A stretch of DNA of 54,090 bases. It comes from Epichloe hybrida (Eukaryota; Ascomycota; Sordariomycetes; Hypocreales; Clavicipitaceae). A model generated the notes under the pieces. That model searched no databases. It saw only the letters and a list, made by a program, of their open reading frames with translations, and was not told where the DNA came from. A program made the translations under genes and the position numbers. Location: assembly GCA_019022495.1 (NCBI GenBank), contig JAFEKR010000108.1, positions 1 to 54,090 on the forward strand, read 5' to 3'. Positions 22,198-33,066 of this stretch are shown here, piece by piece (position 1 is the first letter of the stretch; every line of letters starts with the position of its first letter).

Positions 22198-22758
22198 TGT
22201 GGAATTGGTCGCAAGGTGCGCGACGGGTACGAGATGCGATCCGAAAGGTAGGGCGTAGCTCGGGGGCTGACAATTGGTGTCAATTGTTGCGTCGGCAGCA
22301 AAGTGAGGAAGATTTAAAAGTTTATCGGGAAAAGTCGCGGTTTTCCCAGCGCAGCAAAGGTTCGCAACGGCCCGCCAACAAAGGCCACAGGGGAGTTCCA
22401 GCGGCTGGGACCACCAAAACTTTGGATGGGCCACGGCCAAAAAGGTGCCGCAATCACGTGAATGACCAGGTGTGTACTTGCACTGGTGGGCTGTATTGGG
22501 CGCTGTGCTTTGTGCGGATAGGTACACCCATTGTACTCTGTACCCGTCCGTTCCTTGGATGGGGCATCTAGTAGTTGGGACGAAGGCCCCTGGCGTGTCA
22601 CGGCTGCATGTGGCTCTTTGACTTGACAGGTTCCCCCCCCCTAGTTTGTTCCGCTTGCCTCGTCATCCAATTTATTCTTGTCGCATTATCTGTATTGACC
22701 TTCCTTCTGAAGCTTCCCTGATTAGCCTGTCCCGCAATGGGACAGCCGAAAACCCAAG
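22198..22758. promoter_or_regulatory. Divergent promoter, subunit e (-) and dynein chain (+)
   Basis: A 561-bp gap between divergently transcribed starts. It must hold both promoters. A C9 run lies near 22631 and a pyrimidine-rich stretch precedes the dynein start. No further motif is claimed. Confidence 0.5.
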
Positions 22759-24717
22759 ATGCAACAACGTCGAGATGAAATCCTCGCAAAGAAAGCAAAG
22801 CTCGCGGAGCTCAAGCGACAAAGGGAATTGCGAGCAAGCCAAGCAACCGGTGGTGCTGCGTCTCCTGGCCCGCGAGGTAGTCGACCCAACAGTGTTCTCA
22901 GTGCAGGCGAATCAAGCAACGAAACGTCGGAATACGCAGCAGCTTTGAATGCGCAATCAGCTGCGCCGCCGGCGCCACCGCCGGCGCTCAGCACAGCAAT
23001 TTTAACGACAGTATACGAATGCCCACCGTCACCAGTCAAGGAGGTCTTTTCTTATAGCAAAGGTGTCCAAACCACGGATGAATGGACTTCACCCGCGAGA
23101 AATAGAGCACAATCGACCATCTCCGATAATGGGGACTTGACAGGAACTTCAAACTCACCCAATAAAAGACAAAGTAGAAGAGAAAGAGACCGCGAGGAAG
23201 AGTTGCGGCACAAGATCCGCGAAGAGGTGGAAGAGGAGCTAAGGGCGGTCAAGGAGTCCATCGCAGACGGCAATGCAGCGACACAACCGCTGTCGTCGGC
23301 GAACTATCCCTCGAGAGACCTCACTGTAGAAGAGTTGGAGGCTGTTACTCGCTCTGAAGAGTTTGTCGATTTTCTCGATCAATCTACCAAAGTCATTGAA
23401 CGAGCCATCGACCAAGAGACATATGACATCCTGATGGATTATGCCTTGCAAGGCAGAGATGAAGAAGACGAGGACGAGGAGACCGGAAACACAGGCGGAC
23501 GAGGGTCACACAGGATCAAAGAAGTTGCCCAGTTCTTTGATGACCGCTGGTCCAAGAAGCGGATGATAAGCGGCATCGACTTCTCTCCAAAGTTCAGTGA
23601 GCTGCTTCTTGCATCCTACACCAAGAACCCCACTGCGCCTCACGAACCCGATGGTCTTGTCCAAGTTTGGAACACACACATGCACGATCGACCGGAATAC
23701 GTCTTCACCGCCCAGTCGGACATCCTCACGGCTAAATTTTCCCCCTATCACCCCAATCTAATCATCGGTGGTTCTTATAGTGGGCAGGTGCTTTTGTGGG
23801 ATACGCGAGCAAAGGCAGCTCCTGTGCAGAAGACTCCCCTCACCGGTTACGGACATGCGCACCCAATCTACTCGGTCGACATTGTTGGAACCCAAAACGC
23901 AAACAACATCATCTCGTGCTCGACTGACGGCGTGGTATGCGGATGGAGCATGGACGTTTTTGCTCAGCCGCAGGAGCTTCTCGAGCTCAAGAATCCAAGC
24001 CAAGCCAAGGTCGCTGTGGAGGATGTTAGCCCTACATGCGTTTCATTTCCTCAAACGGACCCGACCTTCTTCCTTGTGGGAAGTGAAGAGGGTACGATAT
24101 TTCCTTGTCACAGATACGATCGCGCTGGCGCAAAGGCCGGCGTGGACAAGAAGATAAGCTACAAAGGCCATACCGCCCCCGTCATGTCAGTTGACTTTCA
24201 CCCATCACGAGGCCCAGTTGATCTGGGCGACTTGGTCATCTCATCCTCCCTAGACTGGAGCGTGAAGCTCTGGAAGGTGCGAGCACCTGCAGCTACGTCA
24301 ACCATTGGCGCCGGCGATGGTAGCGTTGCGCCATTGATCGATTTTGTCCGCGAAGATGTTGTTTACGATGCCAAGTGGTCTCCCGTGAAGCCGAGCGTCT
24401 TTGCTCTCGTGGATGGAGCCGGCTGGTTAGAACTCTGGGATATCGCAGTTGAAACAGAGGAGCCAATTTCGCGCATCTCGCCCAGCCAGCGCCAGGATGG
24501 ACGTACGATGCTCTCCAAGAGCTTGAACAAGGTAGCTTGGGAACCCAACGACGGCAAGCGCTTAGCGACCGGTGGAATAGATGGTTCATTAACGGTGTTC
24601 GAGGTTGGCAGTGCATTAGGTGGCATAGACGGGCTGAAGAATGAGGAGTGGACCAATGTAAAGAAGCTGGTCAGTCGAGTCGAGGCGGTTGGTCTGAATG
24701 GAGCGATGATTGTGTAG
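22759..24717 (+). CDS. Cytoplasmic dynein 1 intermediate chain
   Basis: A single-exon gene of 652 residues. The intermediate chain links dynein heavy chains to dynactin and light chains for minus-end transport on microtubules, which in filamentous fungi drives nuclear migration and hyphal growth. The N-terminus (MQQRRDEILAKKAKLAELKR) is the predicted coiled coil that binds dynactin p150. A KGVQTTD motif near residue 100 looks like an LC8 light-chain site, since LC8 prefers KxTQT-like peptides. A second charged coil follows at about 135-180. WD40-type repeats fill about 270-640 (ISGIDFSPKF, DWSVKLW, GGIDGSLTVFE). The architecture matches IC74/Pac11 and Aspergillus NUDI. The ATG at 22759 opens the conserved helix, so it is the likely start. 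Confidence 0.93.
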   Translation: MQQRRDEILAKKAKLAELKRQRELRASQATGGAASPGPRGSRPNSVLSAGESSNETSEYAAALNAQSAAPPAPPPALSTAILTTVYECPPSPVKEVFSYSKGVQTTDEWTSPARNRAQSTISDNGDLTGTSNSPNKRQSRRERDREEELRHKIREEVEEELRAVKESIADGNAATQPLSSANYPSRDLTVEELEAVTRSEEFVDFLDQSTKVIERAIDQETYDILMDYALQGRDEEDEDEETGNTGGRGSHRIKEVAQFFDDRWSKKRMISGIDFSPKFSELLLASYTKNPTAPHEPDGLVQVWNTHMHDRPEYVFTAQSDILTAKFSPYHPNLIIGGSYSGQVLLWDTRAKAAPVQKTPLTGYGHAHPIYSVDIVGTQNANNIISCSTDGVVCGWSMDVFAQPQELLELKNPSQAKVAVEDVSPTCVSFPQTDPTFFLVGSEEGTIFPCHRYDRAGAKAGVDKKISYKGHTAPVMSVDFHPSRGPVDLGDLVISSSLDWSVKLWKVRAPAATSTIGAGDGSVAPLIDFVREDVVYDAKWSPVKPSVFALVDGAGWLELWDIAVETEEPISRISPSQRQDGRTMLSKSLNKVAWEPNDGKRLATGGIDGSLTVFEVGSALGGIDGLKNEEWTNVKKLVSRVEAVGLNGAMIV

Positions 24718-25880
24718 CAGACTATCTTCTGATTTGGTGGGCGAGAAAAGAATGAGGAGAGGGTGGAACCAATTTGTTGTATTATGTACAATGGTGGGCA
24801 ACAAGCAATGCTTATTCTGTATACCCCAACTCTACCCCCAAGGCATAAATGACAAAGCACATGAGTCCAGCCAGATTCCTGGAAGATGATTTCTCTCTCT
24901 CTCTTTTTTTTTTTTTTTAAAAAAAAAAAACATCCCCTTGGTAGCAGATCGTGAGGTCAATAAATCCATGGGGTGGAATTTGCCGCCACATGAGGCAAGA
25001 GGTCACGTGCTGCCCAATAAACAAACCTCATTCCGAGCTTCCATTCACAGAGCCCACCCGACCTCCTTCCTCAACCTCAAGCACCGCCCTGCTCACAACG
25101 GAGGAGCAAGATAATCACAGCCGTCTCCTCATAATGAGCCGAGTTTGCCAATCGGTGCTTCAGAACACCACTATCGCGTGCAAGGCCAGAGAGAGGAGCA
25201 AAGATGCCACCACGTGGTAAGTCCGAGCCTCGCTCGCTCCCAACGTGATCCCTCTCCATGATGTATTCAATTCATTATGAATTCTGCAATTCCGACGACC
25301 CATTCGTGGTCTGTCTGTGGAAAAATATCCCTCCTGATATCTCATTTCCGTCTCTATCTGGAATAGGCCATCAGCAGTTGCACAATCGAACTCTAACAGC
25401 AGCATACAGAAGACAGGAGACAGACCCCAGCGTACAGCCTTTCCGATTCCCCACTGGGTGTAATCATACATATACGTGGCCGGGATAGCTATTTTTCGTA
25501 GGCTCAAAACATTCTTGACGATTTCTTCGGCGCTCATATCGGTCGCCAAGTGAGGGCTGTTTCGCGCCAGCAATTACGCTGCTTGGCTTTTCTGTCATGA
25601 TGAAAACTTAGTAATGAGGCTGTAGCCAATGGGACGATTTCGCTGCTCGTGACTTGGGGCAACGGTTTGAGTCAGAAGTGCAATGTCGTGATATGCACTA
25701 CGTTTCTGCTCTTTTGAGTCACGGAAAGACTGTAAATAAAATAAGTAGATCCTTTGTTGGGTTGAATTTTGCAGCCGCAGAGCAACACCAAAGGGAGGCT
25801 GCGAGTATTTCTGAAACCTTTGCCCCGTTCACTTTGGTCCCTTACGGACTTGAACTTGAATATCATGGTCTTTGCGAATA
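24718..25880. other. Convergent 3' region with a T/A homopolymer
   Basis: Lies between the 3' ends of the dynein chain (+) and cofactor E (-). Around 24892-24931 a (TC)n run passes into about 18 T and then about 12 A, which could fold back on itself. The rest has mixed composition. One weak frame is listed separately. Confidence 0.5.
25160..25537 (-). CDS. Uncertain small hypothetical ORF
   Basis: From the ATG at 25537 a 125-residue frame runs to 25160. Its first 45 residues (MSAEEIVKNVLSLRKIAIPA and onward) are protein-like, and the C-terminus has a hydrophobic run (VVASLLLSLALHAIVVF). I recognise no family. It could be a small membrane protein, part of a spliced gene, or chance. Confidence 0.22.
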   Translation of the reverse strand: MSAEEIVKNVLSLRKIAIPATYMYDYTQWGIGKAVRWGLSPVFCMLLLEFDCATADGLFQIETEMRYQEGYFSTDRPRMGRRNCRIHNELNTSWRGITLGASEARTYHVVASLLLSLALHAIVVF

Positions 25881-27773
25881 CTACAGCGGCTCAACCCGAA
25901 TAGACACATCTGGGCCATCAACACAGTACCCCAACTGCTTGGGGCCATCCCGCAACAGAACCTCTCGTTTTATCCACCGCCCCGACTTACCGTTTATTTC
26001 ACCGGCACCAATGTTCCCGTCCGTTGCATCATGCGCAATTTCTTCCTCTTCGTCGTGCTCGTCGTCATCATCACTGCTCTCACCATGGCCGTCATCATAC
26101 CCTGCTACTGGATCCCACTCTCCCGTCTCCCATATCAACCGCAATTTTAAAGGCGACATGCCGAATATTTTGCCCGCAATACCCTTTACGGCATAAATGT
26201 CAAATGACCTGGGTATTCTCCGCGATTTCCTCTCTTTGCCGCCGTCCCTGTGAAACCCCACAGTAACAAGACGTGCTTCCAAAAACGCGGGATTAATCTC
26301 GTTTCGGCGAACAATGTCGGGCTCGCCGTAAATGTCGCACAGTTCCCCATACCGCGGGTGTTGCGCGAGGACGCTGGGCTCTGCAGACTCGGGGACAGTG
26401 GCGAGTTGCTTCGCTATGCGGGAGAGGTAGAACATTTCCGCGTTGGTTCGATCTGCCGTGTTGACTGCCGCGAAATTGAGACTCTTGAGGTTCGCCAGTC
26501 GAGCTATGGTGAACATGTGTGATTCCTCAGAGGAAGAGGCTTTTTTGTCGTCGGCCTTGGCGTCGTACACGGGGTTGTGGGAGAGACGGAGGCCAGTCAG
26601 GCCGGGGAAGTGGACTGCCAGGGCGTCGACAAAGGACCAGGCGGCGACGTCGTTGTAGGAGAGGTCAAGGTAGTGAACCGAGGGCGGGAACACAGGTGCG
26701 GGTTCATCAGGTTGCGAAACCGCGGCGATATTGTTGCCTTTGAGGTGGAGGTTTCGAAGATTCGTCAGGCTCGTGAGGCTGGCCAGGTCCGAGAGGGCCG
26801 TGAAGTCGTTGAACTCAAGATTGATAGACGTCAAGGTCGATGATAGATTGAGGTAGGACACTCGAGGAAGAAGTCTGAGCTGATTTGACCCAACATTGAG
26901 CGTGGTCAGGCTTGGACACCGCACAGCAACGGCGCACAACTCCTCCCAGCTCAGCAGTGTCTCTTCAAGCGATAGCTCTGCCACCCCGGCAAAGGCACTT
27001 CCAATCCTGTCCAGAGACTCATCTTCCAGAAGATTTCGAAAACGATTTCCACTATTTGATCATCACCCATAGTCAGTAATTCAGGATACAACTGCACGCG
27101 GACCTTGGGGAAATTCTCATTACTTTATACTCAGCCTCCGCAGCCCCCTGAGCTCCAAGCAAATGTCCACGACCGGCGCAATAGTCTCAAAAAGATTCCT
27201 GCTCAGGTCCAGGTGCACGATGCTCGGACACGATTCGGCAATCGACTCGTCCGCGGTCGTCTTCGCAACGGCGATGCGCAGGCCGTCCAAGATGACCGTC
27301 CTCAGATCCTTGACCTGCGCCAACTTCTTCCAGACCTTGTCGAAACCAACCTCCTCGGCAAATTTGCTCCCCGAGATCTTGATCTGGGACTCTGCTGATC
27401 CGTCCTTGTCCTGCGACGGATCTGCCAGGTACTTTTCCCTGAGGGCGGACAGGAAACTTTGGTGGTCGTCCCGAGGCCGGGTGGGGCGAACAAAGGATGC
27501 GGCTGTGGCAGATTTGGAAAGACCTGCCGTGTGTCACTGCTTTTGTACTTGTGTGCGTGGGATAGAAGAGAGGCAAACCCCATCTTTGAAAAGAAACCTA
27601 CATGTGAAATATCGCACACCCTTGTGTGAGCCATCGTGTTTGCCACGCGTGGCGTCGTCCCATTCCACGCCGAGCCAGGTCCCCGTCGTGCCAGCGACTT
27701 GGCCTGTGTAGCGGACGGTGCAGAGCGCACCACCGTAGGAGACCCGTTGCCCTACGCGCGGTGCTTCGCTCAT
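25881..27773 (-). CDS. Tubulin-folding cofactor E (TBCE/Pac2)
   Basis: Chaperone that, with cofactors B, C, D and the GTPase Arl2, assembles and releases alpha/beta-tubulin dimers. Exons on the minus strand are 27773-27602, 27523-27124 and 27051-25881, giving 580 residues. An N-terminal CAP-Gly domain (about 5-75) shows GVEW and GKHDGS, which bind the alpha-tubulin tail. The first splice continues it as VRYFTC-LSKSATAASFVRP. Leucine-rich repeats follow at about 150-430 (LDLSRNLF, SINGNRF, NLHLKGNNIA, LDLSYNDV). The C-terminal part should be a ubiquitin-like fold, here interrupted by an acidic GESSDDDDEHDEEEE stretch. The order CAP-Gly, LRR, UBL is diagnostic. Confidence 0.92.
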
Positions 27774-27988
27774 GATGAATTTTGTGTAGGAGAAAAGTAC
27801 GGCTCTGGGGGGGAGAGTGTTTGTGTTCCATTGGCGGGGAAGGAGCAAGGCAGGGAGCCCCGTTTTCATGATTGGTGGTGGTGAGGAGCATCTTTTACGC
27901 ACATTCATTTCAAATGCATTTATCTGCACAAATTGATGATTTCGGTACGGACGTATTATTGCATGTTTTGTTCAGTTCAGGACACTAT

Positions 27989-29100
27989 TTACAGCTTGCT
28001 GGACGCGCCGCTCGCAATCTTGATGAGGGCACGACCGTTGCTCAAGCAAACCTTGCCACCGGCAACCTCGGTCGTGAAACGAAGCTCCTCGTAGTCGCCG
28101 TGCCTCTCGCCCGTGCGCCACGCGCGAGTGACGAGCTTGTCACCGGGCTTGACGGGACTGGCGAAGCGGGCCTGGTACTTCTTGATGTTGGCGGGGTCGC
28201 TGCCGCCGAACTTCTTGAGAAGGAGATGGCAAGTGCTGTTCCACGAGTACAGGCCATGGAGGATGGCGCCGCCGAAGCCCATCTTGATGCCGGGCTCGGG
28301 GGTGGCGTGCAGCGGGTTGTAGTCGCCGTTGAGGCGGTAGAGCAGAGATGACTCCCGCGCCGTCTGATGCTCCAGGACGGCATCGGGCTGCGTGTCCTTC
28401 GGGGGGGGCAAGCTCTTGGTGGCGGGACCCTTGGGGCCGTGCCAGCCGCCCTGGCCGACGAAGAAGGTGCTCGACGTGACGCGCGTGTACACTTCGCCGC
28501 TGGCCACATCGACGAGATCCGTCTGCACGTCCAGGACGGTGCCGGGCCGGCCCTTGTCGTACACGCCGAGCACCTTGGTCCGGGCCTCGAACTTCCTGCC
28601 GTCCGACGACGTGGGGAGCTGCTTGAGAAATTCCATCTTGCGCTGGCCGTCGACGGCGCGCGTATGGTCGAACTCGGGGACGCCGGGGATCTTGTCTGCC
28701 TTGGAGGTGGCGTAGAAGTCGATGACATCCTTGTTGGTGCCCTTGAAGCCTGTTGTGGATTAGAAACAACGAAAGCGATTAGCCCGTGAATCTACAGCGT
28801 TGGAAGAGTGCAGGAAATGAGGGGCTTTTCTTCTTCTTTTTTTTTTCGTACTGAGAACAATGGGATACGTAGGAAACACGGCAAACTTGGGATGGAGCTC
28901 CTGCAAGAAAAGTCAGTAAGCGATGCTGTGGTATTTCTTCTTCCCCCGGTTGCCGACGTCGCGCAAGGCTTTTGCCATACGTAGAGAAAGTGAAGCTCGT
29001 CGGCCGTGACGCCGATGCTGTTGGCGAACAGCAGGGCGTCTCGCTTGTACCACGACACCTCCTGCGGGCGGTACTCGAATCCAACACCGGGGCCGGGCAT
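27989..29100 (-). CDS. Peroxisomal MaoC-type enoyl-CoA hydratase 2
   Basis: Predicted hotdog-fold (3R)-hydroxyacyl-CoA dehydratase of peroxisomal beta-oxidation. Exons on the minus strand are 29100-28981, 28900-28852 (49 nt) and 28749-27989, giving 309 residues. The N-terminal half (MPGPGVGFEYRPQEVSWYKR, ANSIGVTADELHFLY-ELHPKFAVFPTYP) is the usual degenerate first hotdog domain. The second contains the hydratase-2 motif LNGDYNPLHATPEPGIKMGF with its Asp and His. The protein ends SKL, a canonical PTS1, so a peroxisomal matrix location is strongly suggested. It resembles the hydratase part of multifunctional enzyme 2 but stands alone. The codons are very GC-rich in the last exon, which creates long meaningless frames on the other strand. 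Confidence 0.9.
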
Positions 29101-29667
29101 GATGGGTGTTTGCAGTCTGAGAATGAGGGATTGAATCTGGAGAGCGGGGGAGGCGGGCAGCAGAGGAATCGACGGGAACCGACAGGAATCGACAGGAGTC
29201 GAACGCGATAACATGGATGGGAAATACGGATTTATGCTCCGTACTACTCAGCTCAGCCGAGGCACGCGCACCCACCGTCCATCCACATCCTCCCATCCTC
29301 TGTTGGCGCCGGGCGGGGACCGGGCCGAGTCTCCCCGGCTTGCTCAGCTCACTTCTAAGTTCTTGCTTGGCTCACTTCTTCGGAAGCTGCTCACCTCCCA
29401 TCGGAGAACATCAACCCCAGCACAATGCCATCGTCCAGCCCCCATTGCCATCTCATGTGTGCCGAGCTCATCTCGTTCGGCATGCTCCTGCAGCACCTTT
29501 CGACCTCGACCAGATGTCTCGACACCAGCATCTCGTCACCTCGGCAGCGTCAAACCCCGAAAATCTTGACAGTCGTGCCGCCACCCAAGCAATAGAGCGC
29601 CAGAGGTTTCACTATTCAAAAATTCGCAACACTCCTTCGCAACGAGAAAGAAAAGAAAATGGAAAAT
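29101..29667. promoter_or_regulatory. Upstream region of the MaoC gene; 3' flank of OPT
   Basis: A 567-bp gap between two minus-strand genes. It includes the MaoC promoter, with a short GGAATCGACAGG-type repeat at about 29165-29200. No gene is seen. The open frames here are GC-driven shadows. Confidence 0.4.
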
Positions 29668-32623
29668 CTACCAGGACGCGGGCCCAAACTTCTGCCCCTC
29701 CATCACATGGGCCTGTATCGCTGTCCCCTGCGCGTCCATCGTGGAACTGACCACGTCGTTCCCCCACCATTTAGGCGGCTCGATGCCCTGCATGGAGAAT
29801 GCAAAGAAGATGAACATGGTGGAAAGGGCAAGCCCCAGATCTAACCCAGACGATGTCAGGAAGTTGAGACGACTCCACCACCCGAAGTACCTCTTCTTGA
29901 TCCAATACTGGAAAATGAAGCCGACGATGCCCCAGGAGAAGTAATTGAGTGGCGTAGCGGGGGGGATTGCCCCAGCGCCTCCGAATATCAGGGGCGTCAT
30001 GAGGTATTGCAACGATGATTTGGGCCATCGCTTGGCACCGAAGTAGATGATTATGGGAAGGATGGCGCCAAGAACGAAGAAGAAGAACAGCGACGAGTAG
30101 ATGCGGCCGGGGGAGAACATTCTGTCGGGTCCGATGAGACCCCATATGACGGAAGCTACTTCCTGTCAGTTGGCCGTGACAAGTCGGGAGACGATGACGT
30201 ACCGGCAAAAAAGACCCTGCCGCCAGGGCAAGTAAAATGGTCGCGCTGATGCTGATCACAAACATCGGGGATATGCGCGAGAGCGAGATTAAGCACCATG
30301 ATTTGGATGAAGCAAGAGAAAGTAGTGGCTACCACTTGCGCCCAGAACATGGTTCGCGGCGGAATCTTCATGTAGTGTCCGAATTTCAAGTCTGCTACGA
30401 AATTGAGCGCTTGGGACCTGTGCGTAAAATTAGCTCTTCTCTCCGTTGACTCCCATGGCGTTGTGAGTATTTCTTACATTGTAATTTAACCGAATGTTTT
30501 AAAACTATCAGGGTCAGATGTTAGTTCGGCGAAGCCAGAATACAAAAAAAAAGAAGAAAAGAAGAAGAAAGAAGAAAGAGAAAAAAAAAGAACCCTGATT
30601 ATAAACACTGACGGACATACATCATGAGGGCGAGGGGTCTGCCCGGTTGGATATAGCCGAAAATAAACTCGGTGAGCACGTTTAGTCCGATGCGGTTGTT
30701 GGTGACGGCCTCAATGATGCCAATTGGAAGCGAGAAGCCAAAGGAGATGGCCACTGCGAGGAGGAAAGCCCACCAGGTAAGTTTGGTCGGATACGCCAGC
30801 ACTGTGAACAGACCCATGGCAAGCATCTACCTCTGCCGTGTTAGTCGCGATGCGTACGGAAAACCAGACTCGCGTCAAGGTTGGGGGGGGCAAGACGTAC
30901 AGCGACGAACAGGCCCATGTACCACCAGTTCGGTGCCTCTTTGTACTTCCTCATCAGTTTTATGTGTATGTCCGGTTTCTCACTGGAGCTGTTCTGGTAC
31001 TGCTTCCAGATTTTTTTGCGACTATGCAAGTACGTATACACAATGAGAGACGAGATGGCGGCAAACGAGAGGCCATAGGACATGGCGAAGGTGGTGCTGT
31101 AATTCATGAGCAACAGAGCCAACGTTGAAGATGCCGTACAGGGGGGAAATAACGAACCTGATGAACAATGGCGAATAGTTTTCGTACGCTTCCCTGTTCA
31201 AGGTGAAATCTGCGTTGAGAACACGAGATGTATTGTACGGCGCACCGGTATTATCATATGTGTTTGAATCGCTCATGGGCAGGAATTCGGCGAACCAGGC
31301 ACCGGAGAAATGGAGGGCAACACAGCCAATTACATAGAATGAGACCACGCCAATCAAGGCGTTGGCAATGGCGTACCTGGAAAAGAAAATCAGAGTAGGA
31401 AAGTCAGCATCTTCTTATCGAGGAGAGATGGTTATCTGTCTAGAGGATTCTCACCATGGAGGAATCAACGGCGATCCAACGTAACCCACAACCTGAGTCC
31501 AGTCAAAGGTGATGGGAAGCAAAGACAGCCCCGTTGTTCCGCCAAAAAGTTGATTGACGACGGCATTCTGGGGTGCCAGCCATGTGGCGAATGCGAAGAC
31601 GCTCAGGAACTGAGCCAAGAACCCGGGGATAAAGTAGTACACAAACGAGCCGACGGTGACTAACGCGAACCATCGATATCGAGGCATGTTGCCTCCCAGA
31701 ACCGACGGGTCACGAACCTCGTTCTTTTCATACATGGCGTTCAGCATGGTGACGACTACCAGATTCGATGGCCATATCATGGACGCCGGATACACTGTCC
31801 CGTCATGTCAATTCCATGAACCAATTACAGCCACGCCGATCTGAGGGCTACCCAACTCACCTAGGAACTTGCGCATTGTTCCCGCAATGCCGTACCCGAG
31901 TGATTGAGTGGAGATGGTGAGGAGAAGTTGGAACAGTATTCCAAAGCTTTGCTTATAAAAGACGAGCTGAGCAAGGATGATGTCGGTAGAGTAGGCAACA
32001 GAGAACGACACGTTGGCCATGACTCCAATGACGGAGTGTTCTTTGATGTTGAAGGGGCCCGGATTCAAGCTCCATCTTAGTCCAAAGATGGTGAATGTTC
32101 TACTTGGCATTAGGCGAGCCCATCCATGGCCCATTGGCCAGGCAATGATTTGCGCAACGAGCGGACCGATGAAAATGGATGGCTGCCTCAGCGAGAAGAG
32201 CGTATTCATGGACGCGCCAAGGACGACGAGAGCCAGACCAATTGTCCAGGCGCGGACAGTATTGCAGGGCAAATCTTCATCATAGTTCCTCACCGCGGCC
32301 CGGACCTCTGGATACGGCGAATCTTGATCCTCGCGCCGCTTCCGGGCAGCTCCCTGGCTCATCTCGATAGACTCGCCCTCCTCGTCTCCGGGGAGATTCG
32401 GGTCCATGAGAAGCTCATGTTCTGAGCCCTGCTCATCGCCATCGCCATCGCCATCGTCATTTTCACAGACGCCACCCTCGTCCCATTCGAAGAGATGTTC
32501 TTTGAGGCCCTCGAGGGATGCCGAGTGCTGATGCGACAACGGATGGCGCGAGCTGGGGCCGACTCCGGCATCGAATCCTGCAACCTCGACGCTCAGCCGT
32601 CCCGAGCCATATGCCGCACTCAT
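29668..32623 (-). CDS. OPT oligopeptide transporter with an in-frame stop in a micro-exon
   Basis: Proton-coupled plasma-membrane transporter of small peptides (OPT family). Eight exons on the minus strand: 32623-31861, 31794-31455, 31376-31158, 31096-30901, 30826-30621, 30504-30478, 30417-30203 and 30155-29668, 817 codons. The acidic N-terminus is followed by many membrane helices; conserved pieces include NPGPFNIKEH, YPASMIWPSNLV, STTFAMSYGLSFA, GYIQPGRPLALM, LKFGHYMKIPPR and FFAASVIWG. The 27-nt sixth exon should encode IFKTFGYIT, but the Tyr codon is TAA (30486-30488). Skipping this exon keeps the frame and loses nine residues. So the gene is broken, makes a shortened protein by skipping, or carries an error. 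Intron 3 uses GTTCGT as donor. Everything else looks intact. Confidence 0.85.
30478..30504 (-). other. 27-nt micro-exon of the OPT gene containing TAA
   Basis: Flanked by a TAG acceptor at 30505-30507 and a GTAAGA donor at 30477-30472. Its codons read (I)-F-K-T-F-G-stop-I-T-(M). In related fungal transporters the stop position is Tyr (FGYITM). Confidence 0.75.
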
Positions 32624-33066
32624 GGCGGCTGGTTATGCCGACCAGCGGCTCTGGGAGCTGAGATGGGTGCGAGGGTAACTTGGTAACTGGAAATGCAATG
32701 GTTACCTTACAAGTAATCAAGCTACGTACGTGAGGATTTGGTCAATGGCAAATGGAATTAGAAATTAGACAACTGTTATGTTTCTCTACGGAGTATGTAC
32801 GGAGTACGGATCCGTATGTATGTATGTATTGGGAACCGGTGACTGCAGGTGGTGGCTGGCAAAAGTGGAAGGTGGACCCTGCGCTGAGGTACTTGTACTT
32901 CGTACATTGTACTACAAGACACTACAAGACGGTGCGGTACGGTACGGTGCGACACAATCCACACACTGTACAGCTTTCATCAGACCTTCACCGAAAAGGA
33001 CAGCCGACAGTGCGGCAGCAACAATCTCAACCAGCACTTCCTCTTTCCCCGCGACATGGGACGGTC
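32624..33066. promoter_or_regulatory. Divergent promoter, OPT (-) and KAS (+)
   Basis: A 443-bp gap between divergent starts. It carries two copies of TACGGAGTA (32787-32795 and 32798-32806), a motif that recurs near 51.3-51.9 kb, then GTATGTAT repeats and ACTACAAGAC and GGTACGGT tandem units. Confidence 0.5.

Noticed and set aside
28042..28769. Long Arg/Ser/Pro-rich frames opposite or overlapping the MaoC gene
   Set aside because: GC-rich codon bias of the real gene keeps the other frames open; the MaoC motif, splice joins and SKL end are all in the chosen frame.
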